The notes under the pieces are model-generated. The model searched no databases, was not told the DNA's origin, and saw only the letters and a list, made by a program, of their open reading frames with translations. A DNA stretch of 20,143 nucleotides from Lojkania enalia (taxonomy: Eukaryota; Ascomycota; Dothideomycetes; Pleosporales): positions 93,632 to 113,774 of the forward strand of contig ML986704.1 of NCBI GenBank assembly GCA_010094045.1, read 5' to 3'. Positions 1-8,312 of this stretch are shown piece after piece. A program made the translations under genes and the position numbers. Within the stretch, counting starts at the first letter, position 1; each line of letters starts with the position of its first letter.

Positions 1-301
1 GGACAACATCAATGTGAGGCTCTTCTAACAATCGACTAAATGTACTGAGGCGATTGTTAATGGCTGCCCATTCAAGGATTGTCCCATTGCCGTGACGATC
101 ATGCCAGAACGATATATCCCTAAGCCCTTCAGTGAGTGATTTTGGATTCGCTAATCTATACTGTCGAGCTCGACGATATAGCTCGTTTTTTAGACAATGG
201 TTAAGATGTATGCAGGCAAGCGAAAGCGAAAGAACGTCTCGCGGTAGCAATTCGTCTGTCACGTGGTGAAGAATTTCGAGTGGGAGCAAAAGTAGATGCA
301 T
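1..301 (-). CDS. F-box / ankyrin-type protein, N-terminal part (runs off left edge)
   Basis: Reading the minus strand from the ATG at 301-299 gives 100 uninterrupted codons to the window edge. The start MHLLLLPLEILHHV, followed by a leucine-rich stretch to about residue 48, has the LPxEIL spacing of an F-box. Residues 78-98 (GNGTILEWAAINNRL, then FSRLLEE) look like the beginning of an ankyrin repeat of the form G.T.L.WAA.N.....LLE. Fungal F-box/ankyrin proteins of this layout are usually taken to be substrate-recruiting adaptors of SCF-type ubiquitin ligases; that role is inferred from the family. The C-terminal part lies outside the window, so repeat number and integrity cannot be judged. 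The F-box is the weaker of the two domain calls. Confidence 0.65.
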   Translation of the reverse strand, partial: MHLLLLPLEILHHVTDELLPRDVLSLSLACIHLNHCLKNELYRRARQYRLANPKSLTEGLRDISFWHDRHGNGTILEWAAINNRLSTFSRLLEEPHIDVV

Positions 302-668
302 GATAAATATTCTTTGCCCTTAAAATGATTGATGAGTCTCCTTGAAATATATTATATGTTATCAGATTTCTTGGAATTTATAACCTCTAATGTCCAACTA
401 TGAAATTGTTATAAGGATCGCTACGACAGGGTTTAATTTCTTTTATTTTGAGTTCTTCAAAACGCAAAAATGTCCAAATACGGAAAGTCGAAACTCAGAT
501 TTCAGAATAAGCATATGGAAAATAAGAATGGATATTTCCGCTAACCTCGCACATCAGCTTACTTCTATATCCTATAGTTTCAATTGCAAATTAAGTACAT
601 AATGCAGCTCGATTGATGATCATAGGGCTTCCACACCAATAACTATACAATCTGCCGGAAATCAAGCT
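302..668. other. Intergenic, AT-rich, no gene seen
   Basis: This gap separates the divergently oriented F-box/ankyrin-like gene (leftward) and the small chromodomain-like gene (rightward), so it probably carries both promoters. A 70-codon open frame at 390-602 has low-complexity, F/S/I-rich content typical of chance translation of AT-rich DNA. A CCAAT-like string lies near 637. Nothing else is recognisable. Confidence 0.5.
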
Positions 669-1316
669 ATGCCAACACATTCCCGACCTAATTATGACAA
701 GGCTAGCGTACTACAAAAACCCTTGAGTAGCAAAAAGCCTTTTATTGACGAGGATGGATTGCAGCTCGAAATTGTGGGTTGGCATAAATTTAGAAAGCGG
801 ACGAGATATCTTGTGAAATACACCGCTCCGGAAGTTAAAGATCGGGCGACGCACGCTCTCATTGACAGGTCCTGGGTGCCGCCTGATCTTCTGGATAGTT
901 TCGAAGCTTCGGAGGAAACGAACCTAGAATTTCCAAAGAATCAGGGGGGCCATCGCATTCGCCTCAATACCGTCATTCGAGTTCTAGATATGGCGTGGTG
1001 TAGTGGTTTGGAGCCAGATTGCACATCGGATTGCCTCACTACATCGCTAAATGCTTCATACTATAAAATGATTCAGGAACGCGATGAATTCTACGACTTC
1101 TTCCTGTTGCTCGAGTGGAGGGATGAGTTAGGATCTCTACGCCGGACTTGGGAATATGCGGAGACCTTGATGAAGCTTATGGATCCAGGGCATTGTATGT
1201 CGCTTCTTTCTCGCTGGGCAAGTGAGATAGATCGTCGGCAAGAGCAGTTGCTTTCTAAAGTGGCGCCTGAACAGATTCCTAAGGTGCTTGGGCAACCGGG
1301 TTGGCAGTATATTTAG
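669..1316 (+). CDS. Small chromodomain-like protein (paralogue of the 4459-6135 gene)
   Basis: A 215-aa single-exon ORF starting at ATG 669. Residues 34-52 (EIVGWHKFRKRTRYLVKY), followed by WVPPDLL at 69-75, resemble the beta-strand core of a chromodomain (xxILxxR..G..YLVKW...TWEPxxNL). A second, shorter chromo-like strand pair is at 145-165 (FLLLEW, then RRTWEYAETL). The same two blocks in the same order and spacing occur in the 558-aa minus-strand gene at 4459-6135, so the two are paralogues. Chromodomains bind methylated histone tails or nucleic acid; whether this divergent version does is unknown. The classical aromatic cage cannot be assigned confidently. It lacks the long acidic N-terminus of its paralogue. 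Alternatively it could be a degraded copy, but the frame is open throughout. Confidence 0.6.
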   Translation: MPTHSRPNYDKASVLQKPLSSKKPFIDEDGLQLEIVGWHKFRKRTRYLVKYTAPEVKDRATHALIDRSWVPPDLLDSFEASEETNLEFPKNQGGHRIRLNTVIRVLDMAWCSGLEPDCTSDCLTTSLNASYYKMIQERDEFYDFFLLLEWRDELGSLRRTWEYAETLMKLMDPGHCMSLLSRWASEIDRRQEQLLSKVAPEQIPKVLGQPGWQYI

Positions 1317-1318
1317 GG

Positions 1319-1334
1319 TTTTTTTTTTTTTTTT
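1319..1334. repeat. Poly-T run (16 T)
   Basis: An uninterrupted run of 16 T starts 3 bases after the stop codon of the chromodomain-like gene. It is a mononucleotide tract in the presumed 3' untranslated region; prone to slippage. Confidence 0.9.
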
Positions 1335-1625
1335 GCTTTACAGAATAATAAAACTGAAGTTAGTAATGTAATAAATGTTTTAGCGTTAAAGTATACTTAG
1401 TATAAACTAACTTCTACTATAATAAGCTTAAATTTTTTTTATAGTTAGAACCAACAATTTAACAAACAATTTTCCAGATATAGTATTACTGGCTTTTAAT
1501 AGAATCTAGGAAGTCTAGATTGGTCAAAGTTGCTCTAAAGCTAAGGTAACGTTACCTAACGTTTCTTTCAGGATACTAGGACTTCTCGCTTCACACGGGT
1601 GGACTTTAGTCGTTTAAGTTAACTA

Positions 1626-2179
1626 ACGTCCGTCCCTGCGTCGCGGGACGTATAGTATTGCGAGATAGGTTTGCAATTTGAGCCTTCGGAGTCTCTCCTA
1701 GTTAATAAAGATATAACTAACACGTTATGATCCTATAACTATTATTACTTTATAAGACTAGCCTCTAATAAGGGCAAACACAATATTAGTTACACTGTGG
1801 ATTGCCTTGTCAACACCGTTAATCGCTACTTCAGCTATACCCCCCTGTCTAATCGCGACTGCGGGGGTTTATTAAGACCTTAGAGGGCTGGAGGGAAAGC
1901 TCTGCTAGTAAAATTTATAGCTACAATCTTTAAAGGTTACTTTTACCTAATAAGTGTGCATTCCGGGAGTTTCGCCGGACGGGAGAGAGGACCCATAAAA
2001 GTCGCCAGCATGACCCGCATTACGGTAGTCCTTGTCGGGGACTTGTTTACTAGGAAAAATGACCAGAGACTACCACTATACTAACTATAGTTTTAAAATT
2101 TCGCGAAGGAAAGACCCCGGAGATCCGATCGCGTAAGCGTCTCGCAATACCGTGCGTCCCGCGACGTAGGGATAGACAT
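1626..2179. mobile_element. MITE-like non-autonomous TIR element, TA target duplication (copy A)
   Basis: The left end begins ACGTCCGTCCCTGCGTCGCG at 1626 and the right end, read inward on the minus strand from 2179, begins ATGTCTATCCCTACGTCGCG. The outermost 25 bp match at 21 positions, and similarity continues patchily for about 80 bp. TA dinucleotides sit directly outside both ends (1624-1625 and 2180-2181), as in Tc1/mariner-pogo insertions. No transposase ORF is inside, so the 554-bp element needs a partner for mobility. A segment around 1790-1920 is also found, inverted, in copy C near 11360-11490, including a shared string reading CTAATCGCGACTGCGGGGGT. The two ends differ in their subterminal sequence, which lets the left (L) and right (R) types be told apart in the other copies. 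Confidence 0.85.
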
Positions 2180-2299
2180 TAGACATCTCCTAATTACCTA
2201 GCAGGTAGAATCGTAGGTTTTTATGCAATATGAAGAATTGGTTTAGAGCGTCTATTCCTTTGAGAGCTTCCACTCGATGACGTTTTGCGGTTCCTTATA

Positions 2300-3400
2300 T
2301 CAAACCTGCAGAACAACTAGAACCCCAACCTGCTGATGTTCAGTAGTAAGTACTATTGAGCCTTGAGCCAATCCATTTACTTGTCTTTCTATCTCGGCTG
2401 CTTCCTCCTGTAGACTGAGGACAAGTTTTATTTCGCGGGCTATAGCAGACATAGTTGTCCAGCCTGGTGTCGACTTTTGGCAATTAGCCTCGAGTATACG
2501 AGCCCGGCATTGATATCCAACGATGTCACGGTGAGAGTTCAACCATTGGTCGATAGAGGAGGCAGGCGAGGATATCACAGCGCTAGATGGTGGTGATGAG
2601 AGTGTTTGCGGGAGTTGGAAGCCGAGGCCGTCGCCGATATTCTGTACATCGGTCACGCGGAGGTTCACTTCACTGGCGGCAGCTATAGCCTGGTAACGCG
2701 CTAATGTCCATAAATAGTTTGGCGAACACTTTACAGCTGCGCGGACCGTTCGACGAGCAACCTGGGAGCCGTTTGCGGTGAGAATAGGATCAGCTGCGTT
2801 GTTGCATAGGACGATTACGCAGCCTGGTGACTCTGTCAGCTGGCCGTTGCTAAATTGGACCACCTGACCAGCAGCATCGCCATATCGACCGCTCATACTC
2901 AGTACGATGCGGCCTTCTGGGGCGAGCAGTCGCTTCCACATTTGTAGGGCTGCGCGACGCGCATTAGGCGGAATAGTGTTAAAGACATGGAGAGCGAATA
3001 TAACGTCGAAGCGAACACTATCACCAACACAGTTGGCTATAGTTTGTCGGAGAGCCCCATCAGTGATATTAGCGCAGATGGCCGATATACGCTGGTTGGA
3101 CGGACCAGAAGCGTCTTTGGTGAGGTTATGCTGGCGAAGCGTGACACTGAGGTCAACATCGAGAAGGCCTGGGACGCCGTCGACTGCAACGCAAACACCG
3201 TGGCCAACAGCGCGCTTCGCAGCGGCGATCAAGCTGCCACTTCCGCAGCCGAGCTCGAGGATGTTATCGCCGGGCTTCAGACCTGCCATACGTAGCGCAT
3301 TGTCATTATCAGACTGGAAGACGCTGTAGACGACCGCGGCCTTGCCTATAATGTGCTGGAATGCTGCACGGATATCGGCAAGTCGAGGATAGTAGACCAT
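2300..3400 (-). CDS. Class I SAM-dependent methyltransferase
   Basis: A 366-aa ORF with ATG at 3400. Residues 46-56 (NILELGCGSGS) are motif I, the glycine-rich SAM-binding loop. An acidic residue after the second strand (VCVAVDG, D74) fits ribose binding. FDVIFALHVFNTIPP at 131-145 matches the post-II/IV region and LLAPEGRIVLS at 158-168 matches motif V/VI. Together they make a Rossmann-type methyltransferase of residues 40-170; the C-terminal ~200 residues are not recognised. The substrate cannot be predicted; small molecule, lipid or protein are all possible. It is GC-richer than its surroundings and lies between the two chromodomain-like paralogues. A plus-strand open frame inside it (2907-3329) is an antisense shadow. 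A short gaaggt repeat lies just upstream of the start, in the presumed 5' UTR (3420-3440). Confidence 0.75.
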   Translation of the reverse strand: MVYYPRLADIRAAFQHIIGKAAVVYSVFQSDNDNALRMAGLKPGDNILELGCGSGSLIAAAKRAVGHGVCVAVDGVPGLLDVDLSVTLRQHNLTKDASGPSNQRISAICANITDGALRQTIANCVGDSVRFDVIFALHVFNTIPPNARRAALQMWKRLLAPEGRIVLSMSGRYGDAAGQVVQFSNGQLTESPGCVIVLCNNAADPILTANGSQVARRTVRAAVKCSPNYLWTLARYQAIAAASEVNLRVTDVQNIGDGLGFQLPQTLSSPPSSAVISSPASSIDQWLNSHRDIVGYQCRARILEANCQKSTPGWTTMSAIAREIKLVLSLQEEAAEIERQVNGLAQGSIVLTTEHQQVGVLVVLQV

Positions 3401-4458
3401 GGTGCTGTGCAGACATGTCAGAAGGTGAAGGTGAAGGTAAGAGCGGGCTTACAGCGAAGCAACAAACGGCAGCTTAGATAACGTGAGGGCGAAGACGTAG
3501 GACGCTAGACACCGTAGCCTAGACAGATAGTATGCCGCGGGGCGGTCGCTGGAGGATAAGAGAAGAAGATGGTTAGTCGTGGTTTGAGGAGCTTTGTAAA
3601 AGTGTACGCTGCTAGATTACGTCAACTACGTAGGAAGGTGCGACTTATAACAGTCACGCCTTTCTAATGCAAACGCATATATTACGCACCGGCGACTCTC
3701 ACTCACCCTCGAGCATTGTGACTGAGGAGGATAACACTAATTCTACAATTAATCAGCCCGAGTGCGCCATTAAAAAGTTCGGTCCGGAAGAAATTGGGTA
3801 CGCATATAAAAAGCGCCTTTCGGGCTTAAGGCGACGTAGAAAAGGCATAAGAATGGGCATCACTTCTAGACTGAGTAGTGGATATACGGCCCATGTTACC
3901 TTAGCAAGAGGACTGCTCCTACGTCCCGCAATCGAGAGATAATTGAAAAATACTATTCGGACAAGGAGCATGCTATAAGGACTAAAAAGATCGAGGATTA
4001 GCGTGTTAGAAAGAACTGGTCAAGTCGGTTTCGGTGTAGATTCTGGTCGTTCCGCTACGTAGGAGACTCAATAAGATAGAATAAGCGTTTTAACTATATA
4101 GGAGAACCCTTAAAGACGGGATTAAAAATAGCGGCCTGAATGAAATGAATTGAGTCTATTCGACTAATTTGAAATACATGAGACTTTCAGTGTAGGAGAT
4201 GTGCTCAGATTCGTCCCTTGGATTCGTTTAAAAAGGCTGCTGAGTGAGTACTATCACGTGATTAAGGTAAGTTGAAAGAAGCCTTTAAAATGCTGGCAAT
4301 AATATTTACAGTGTATCTGTTAAAGTTACTGTAATCAAGTTATTATTAGTCAATGTGAAGAGCGCGAAAATGATCTAAATTAGGATTTCTAAAGCTAGTA
4401 AACGTTCTGTACGGCGCCGAATAAGGAAATAATGCCACTAATATTCACCAATCAACCG
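3401..4458. other. Gene-poor stretch with possible decayed coding sequence
   Basis: About 1 kb between the methyltransferase (start side) and the 3' end of the large chromodomain-like gene. A 91-codon plus frame at 3667-3942 and a short lysine/arginine-rich stretch in another frame around 3890-4000 (REIIEKYYSDKEHA and following) look protein-like but are soon broken by stops. I do not recognise a family. This could be an old, broken gene or transposon. The rest is AT-rich with no RNA gene or TIR noticed. Confidence 0.35.
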
Positions 4459-6135
4459 TTATCCGATGTTCAGTCTCGCAAATTCACCCATTAGTTGGTC
4501 TGGGTCCGGATCCCGTCTGTTGGCGATATGGCCACTGACATGAAATTGTGCTAAAGCATTAAGGAGGTAGTCTTCCTCGATATTGCGCTCACCTGCAGCT
4601 CCTCGGATTCTTTGCCATTTGCTGCGGGCTTTTACGACGGCAGTAGGCCACATCCTCAGAAAGTTAACGCCCCCAAAGAGGCTCTTCATCGTATGGCCTG
4701 ATTCCCAAGTCTCGCTGCCATTTTTCCACTTCACTAAAGCAAAGACTTCACCAAGGAATTCCCAAATTTCCTTTTGCCAACCAGTTAGCAGCTCGGGGTT
4801 GTACATCCAAGAATTCCATGCCTTTTGTGGTGTTAGAGGGGCCTTCCCTAGGCTATCCCATGCAACCATAAGAATGGCATCCACGGACGCCGCCTTTTCC
4901 TTACGACGTTCGGGCCGGGAGAGGTTGCTAATCTCAAACTCTTTGAAATGAGTGTAGTTAAGCACGAGATCGGCGGGCATGTTATCCTCGCCTACCAAAG
5001 CGCATGCAAAAGTGTCGGCCGAGCCCGGATCAGGGGTAGGGCTGCGATATTTAACAAGATATTCAAATTTTCCACGACATACCCTCCATCCGATAATCTC
5101 CCAGATAACCCCGTTCAGGACATATCCGGCTGCCGTGTAGTTCATCGACCGTAAACGAGGCTTATCCAATGAATGATTATCATGAAAATCCTTGCTAGAT
5201 ATCGGCGCTTTCGGGTATGAGAGGCCGCTCATTGCATACCGTAAACGCGAATGATTTGAACTGGTGGGATACATAGATGGAGCTGTCCAATTAGAGAGAT
5301 CGTATTCCCAAGCGTCGTCATAGTAGTACTTATCCTTTTTGATAACTTTCTGAACTAGCTCGCGTGGTTTAACTCCAATTCGCCCATCTTGGAGCCTTTC
5401 TATTAGATCTGGCTCCTCTGAATCGCTGCTATCAACTGAGCCGTTGGGGCTCTTGGGCTCACGCATTTCCTTGAAGGGATCTCTTTGTGGATGCTGGTCT
5501 GGTTTGAATAGAATGTTAGAGGAGTCGGTAGATGCTTTAATGGTAGAACTAGACTTTGGAGGCATATTAAACGACGCTCTAGGGCCTGAAGGCCAGGCTC
5601 GAGAACGATCATTTCCGGCGCTGGTGTAACTTATTTCCCCATCCGATTCGCTTGATGCGGCATCAGAGTCGCTCGATGTAGTGTCTGAGGAACTATATAC
5701 AGCATCTCTATAATCAAATGCAGTATGGGAGTAACTCGACCCAGCATCTGAATAGTCAGATATATCGTCCGAGTTACTCTGGGCATCATCAGCGGCTATG
5801 CTTCTGGGCAATATCAGGCTTGATTGATTCGCCGTATTTGATTCCTCATCGTTCTTTGTAATGTTGCTGATATGAATAGCGACTTCGGGGGCGATATCAT
5901 TGCTGGTTTGGCTGACTGAACTATTGGCATTTCCGGTGCCCTCCATTTGGCCCGTTATATTTAGCTCGTTATTCGTAGAAGCGGGGAAGGGTTCCGTATT
6001 TTGTAGGCTCATAGTAGCAATGGTGGTCACAGGAGACACAGTTTCCATTTCTTGGTCAGCTCTAATTGTGGGCAGAGGCAGTGAAAGCTCGATACGTATT
6101 CGAGGTAGGTTTATATTCATAGCTGAAATCAGCAT
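4459..6135 (-). CDS. Chromodomain-like protein with long acidic, Ser-rich N-terminus
   Basis: A 558-aa single-exon ORF with ATG at 6135. Residues 1-330 are mostly disordered; 117-170 is rich in Ser, Asp and Glu with repeated SDxxSS-like units, a typical acidic, phosphorylatable tail. Residues 343-363 (VIWEIIGWRV, then FEYLVKY) and 386-391 form a chromodomain-like block, and 464-485 (VFALVKWKNGSETWESG) is a second one. Both align with the 215-aa gene at 669-1316, including a conserved ILMVAWD / VLDMAW string between them. This suggests a double chromo-like module. A nuclear, chromatin-related role is inferred only. The C-terminus after residue 500 is basic, then acidic. The gene converges on the gene-poor stretch and diverges from the plus-strand gene starting at 6345. 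Confidence 0.6.
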   Translation of the reverse strand: MLISAMNINLPRIRIELSLPLPTIRADQEMETVSPVTTIATMSLQNTEPFPASTNNELNITGQMEGTGNANSSVSQTSNDIAPEVAIHISNITKNDEESNTANQSSLILPRSIAADDAQSNSDDISDYSDAGSSYSHTAFDYRDAVYSSSDTTSSDSDAASSESDGEISYTSAGNDRSRAWPSGPRASFNMPPKSSSTIKASTDSSNILFKPDQHPQRDPFKEMREPKSPNGSVDSSDSEEPDLIERLQDGRIGVKPRELVQKVIKKDKYYYDDAWEYDLSNWTAPSMYPTSSNHSRLRYAMSGLSYPKAPISSKDFHDNHSLDKPRLRSMNYTAAGYVLNGVIWEIIGWRVCRGKFEYLVKYRSPTPDPGSADTFACALVGEDNMPADLVLNYTHFKEFEISNLSRPERRKEKAASVDAILMVAWDSLGKAPLTPQKAWNSWMYNPELLTGWQKEIWEFLGEVFALVKWKNGSETWESGHTMKSLFGGVNFLRMWPTAVVKARSKWQRIRGAAGERNIEEDYLLNALAQFHVSGHIANRRDPDPDQLMGEFARLNIG

Positions 6136-6344
6136 AAATTTTAAGTTTCCTTAGGGCCGAACTATACATATTTTGATTTATTGTTATCCGTTTCTAAAAT
6201 CAAAGATGCGAGTTCCCAGAAATGATTTGTCGATTATGGTAACATCTAAAAACGGCTTGGCAATAATCCTTGGCAAGACACCGTATGCTAAAACTAGCTT
6301 AATCTCCCCATTTCTCTCTAGTTCAATAGTCTTTCACTGCCCCT

Positions 6345-7211
6345 ATGATGGCGCCGTCAATGCTAGAGAGTTCTTTCATCCATATTGAACCCTTCAGAGC
6401 TATTCTCCTGAGCATGCTGCCACCGTTCGATATCTCGAAACTCTTAGTAGCGTTGGAATGTGAACTTTCACCCTGGGAACGAAAGCATCACATGGATGTC
6501 TTAGATGATGTTTTCCAGGACAGCTCAGATATCTCTTTCTTGACAAATTTTGGTATTACAGTCCGCATATTCGGAGCGGACCTAGACATCATGACTTCTA
6601 GGTTAGAAGATCCTTGTGCATATTTGGAGCGTTTCGGCAAAGACTATCCCCTTCACGTTTTCGTAGTAGCAACTACAGGACACTGCTTCGAAAAGAGATC
6701 TACTCTCCTAAATATCCGGCCCGAAAACGAAAGCCAATTAGCTCCACGAGACTTGAGCATGATGGAGCTACCTAGAAATTCTCCCTCCAACATATATAAT
6801 GATTTGTCAAGACTATCGAAGTGGATATTGTGCACACCATATATTCCAAATAGCTTACCCAACGGCATCCCGGGCTGGATTCCAATGTTTAATACTCATA
6901 AACATGTAAACGTCCGAGCATATATAGCTAGCTTCAACAATTACACTACTCGTATCTTACATATGGACCGTCTTCTAACAACACGTGTATTCGGATGCCA
7001 TGACAATACACATTTCTTGGCCAATTTTGCAAAACTTGGGGCAAGGTGTATTGTCCTTAACAAAGAGTCGAGAATAAGCAAGCTTATATGGACAAAATTT
7101 GAAATGAACACCACAGCTATCTACGCTTTGGCTCAGTCACAGGATGGCAATCTCGTCATTGTAAACCATATACACCCTCTAGACTCTGCTGTTACTTTTG
7201 AGCTTGGATAA
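6345..7211 (+). CDS. Unrecognised fungal protein
   Basis: An uninterrupted 288-aa ORF. The first ATG is at 6345, but an in-frame ATG at 6414 (residue 24) gives a more natural start, MLPPFDISKLLVALECELS, that resembles an F-box-like opening (LPxFDIxKLxxAL). The rest has ordinary globular composition, with hydrophobic strands such as ITVRIFGADL, HVFVVATTGHCF and CIVLNKE, no signal peptide and no clear membrane segment. I recall similar LPPFDI...WER-type hypothetical proteins in ascomycetes but cannot assign a function. Its stop codon is only 46 bp before the outer end of the transposon-bounded block at 7258, so the insertion lies in its presumed 3' UTR. Confidence 0.6.
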   Translation: MMAPSMLESSFIHIEPFRAILLSMLPPFDISKLLVALECELSPWERKHHMDVLDDVFQDSSDISFLTNFGITVRIFGADLDIMTSRLEDPCAYLERFGKDYPLHVFVVATTGHCFEKRSTLLNIRPENESQLAPRDLSMMELPRNSPSNIYNDLSRLSKWILCTPYIPNSLPNGIPGWIPMFNTHKHVNVRAYIASFNNYTTRILHMDRLLTTRVFGCHDNTHFLANFAKLGARCIVLNKESRISKLIWTKFEMNTTAIYALAQSQDGNLVIVNHIHPLDSAVTFELG

Positions 7212-7257
7212 TACAGGTATGGAAGGGACGTTGTAAATACCCTGGATAAATTTTGTA

Positions 7258-7475
7258 ACGTCTGTCCCTGCGTCGCGGGACGCACGGTGTCGTGAGACGC
7301 CTTCACGATCGGATCTCCAGAGTCTTTCTTTCGCAAACTTTTAAAACCATAGCTAGTATAGTGGTAGTCTCTAAGTTAACATCCCCCCCTGCGTTACCGG
7401 ACACCCCCCGTGATCGGACAAACCACTGGTACTTTGCGAGAAAACCATCACACCAACGCAACACAAGCTTGAGGC
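7258..7475. mobile_element. Transposon end, R type, with subterminal segment (copy B)
   Basis: The sequence starts ACGTCTGTCCCTGCGTCGCG at 7258, directly after TA (7256-7257). The first ~110 bp (to about 7372) match the inward-read right end of copy A, including CGATCGGATCTCC and AGTGGTAGTCTCT. From 7377 to 7475 a second segment (TAACATCCCCCC through AAGCTTGAGGC) matches, in inverted orientation, 11255-11352 of copy C. Similarity fades shortly after 7475. There is no opposite end close by; the nearest correctly oriented end is at 11616. Confidence 0.8.
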
Positions 7476-7488
7476 AATAGCGCATATG

Positions 7489-8312
7489 TTTAATCTTCAT
7501 ATTTTGCCATTACTTACTATTCTCCTCGATTTTGTGACGTGTTCACTTGCATGTCTACCGTGTATAACGTGATTCCGTGCATATAGCGCTATTAAAGCTT
7601 CAACTCTGCAGAGCTTGTACACCTTAGAATAAAGCATTTATGATGTCGCAAGGCCGCTACAGCATAAAGAATCGTCTCTTTAGCCCTCTGACGAAGTCTC
7701 TTCTCCATCCAACCATGTGTGCGTGAGTGAAGGCCATTCGAATGCAATACGCCGCGGCAGGTAACTTAGGTACTTTCTTGTAGCGCTCGCATGCATTTGT
7801 AAGCTGCACAGCCACGAGTGTGCTGACGCCCCCGAGATACGTACTGTATCGCACTTGACTGCTTTTACTGACACATCAACTCATACGTACGTTCATGTTT
7901 AATATGAAACGTCCCTTACAGAACGCAGGTAAAGTTAGAACGCGTATTGCAACGCTTCGATCGACAAGCGCCCAGAACCTGGTCGCTCAGCACGAAACAG
8001 GGCCTGCGCTTGCCCCGCAGGCTGCCTTCGGTGTCCCGCAGCTGCAGCCTCAGCCTTGTAGGATCTCATTGTTCAGCCAGCACAGCACAGCACAACACGA
8101 TGGCACTTACAACAGACAACCTCTGTACACAAGGTGGGGCTGACCTCTACCGCAAACCCACTCGCAATATAGAATCGTATGTTACCGGCACAGCAACGAC
8201 TTCCTGCTGCAGACCTGCCTCCGACCTCGCGGACGGGATCCGCGACACCCAACTCCGCACACCTTAACCACCGCCAACCCACCAGCCTCGCCGCCGACCG
8301 CGCGCATCCGCG
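7489..8312. other. Non-coding stretch upstream of the NLR gene
   Basis: About 820 bp between the copy B transposon end and the NLR start codon. It holds several short overlapping open frames on both strands with no recognisable protein. A short CAGCA-type repeat lies at about 8080-8097, followed by CACAACACGATGG. It presumably contains the NLR promoter and 5' UTR; no clear TATA or CCAAT box is outstanding. Confidence 0.45.

Noticed and set aside
390..602. 70-codon open frame upstream of the first chromodomain-like gene
   Set aside because: AT-rich, low-complexity translation with no domain; most likely chance.
2907..3329. Plus-strand open frames (2907-3329 and 2987-3295) inside the methyltransferase gene
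   Set aside because: They are antisense shadows of a GC-rich coding region; the minus strand carries clear SAM-binding motifs and the plus-strand proteins have none.
3667..3942. 91-codon plus frame as a gene
   Set aside because: No family recognised, and it is surrounded by broken frames; recorded only as possible decayed coding sequence.
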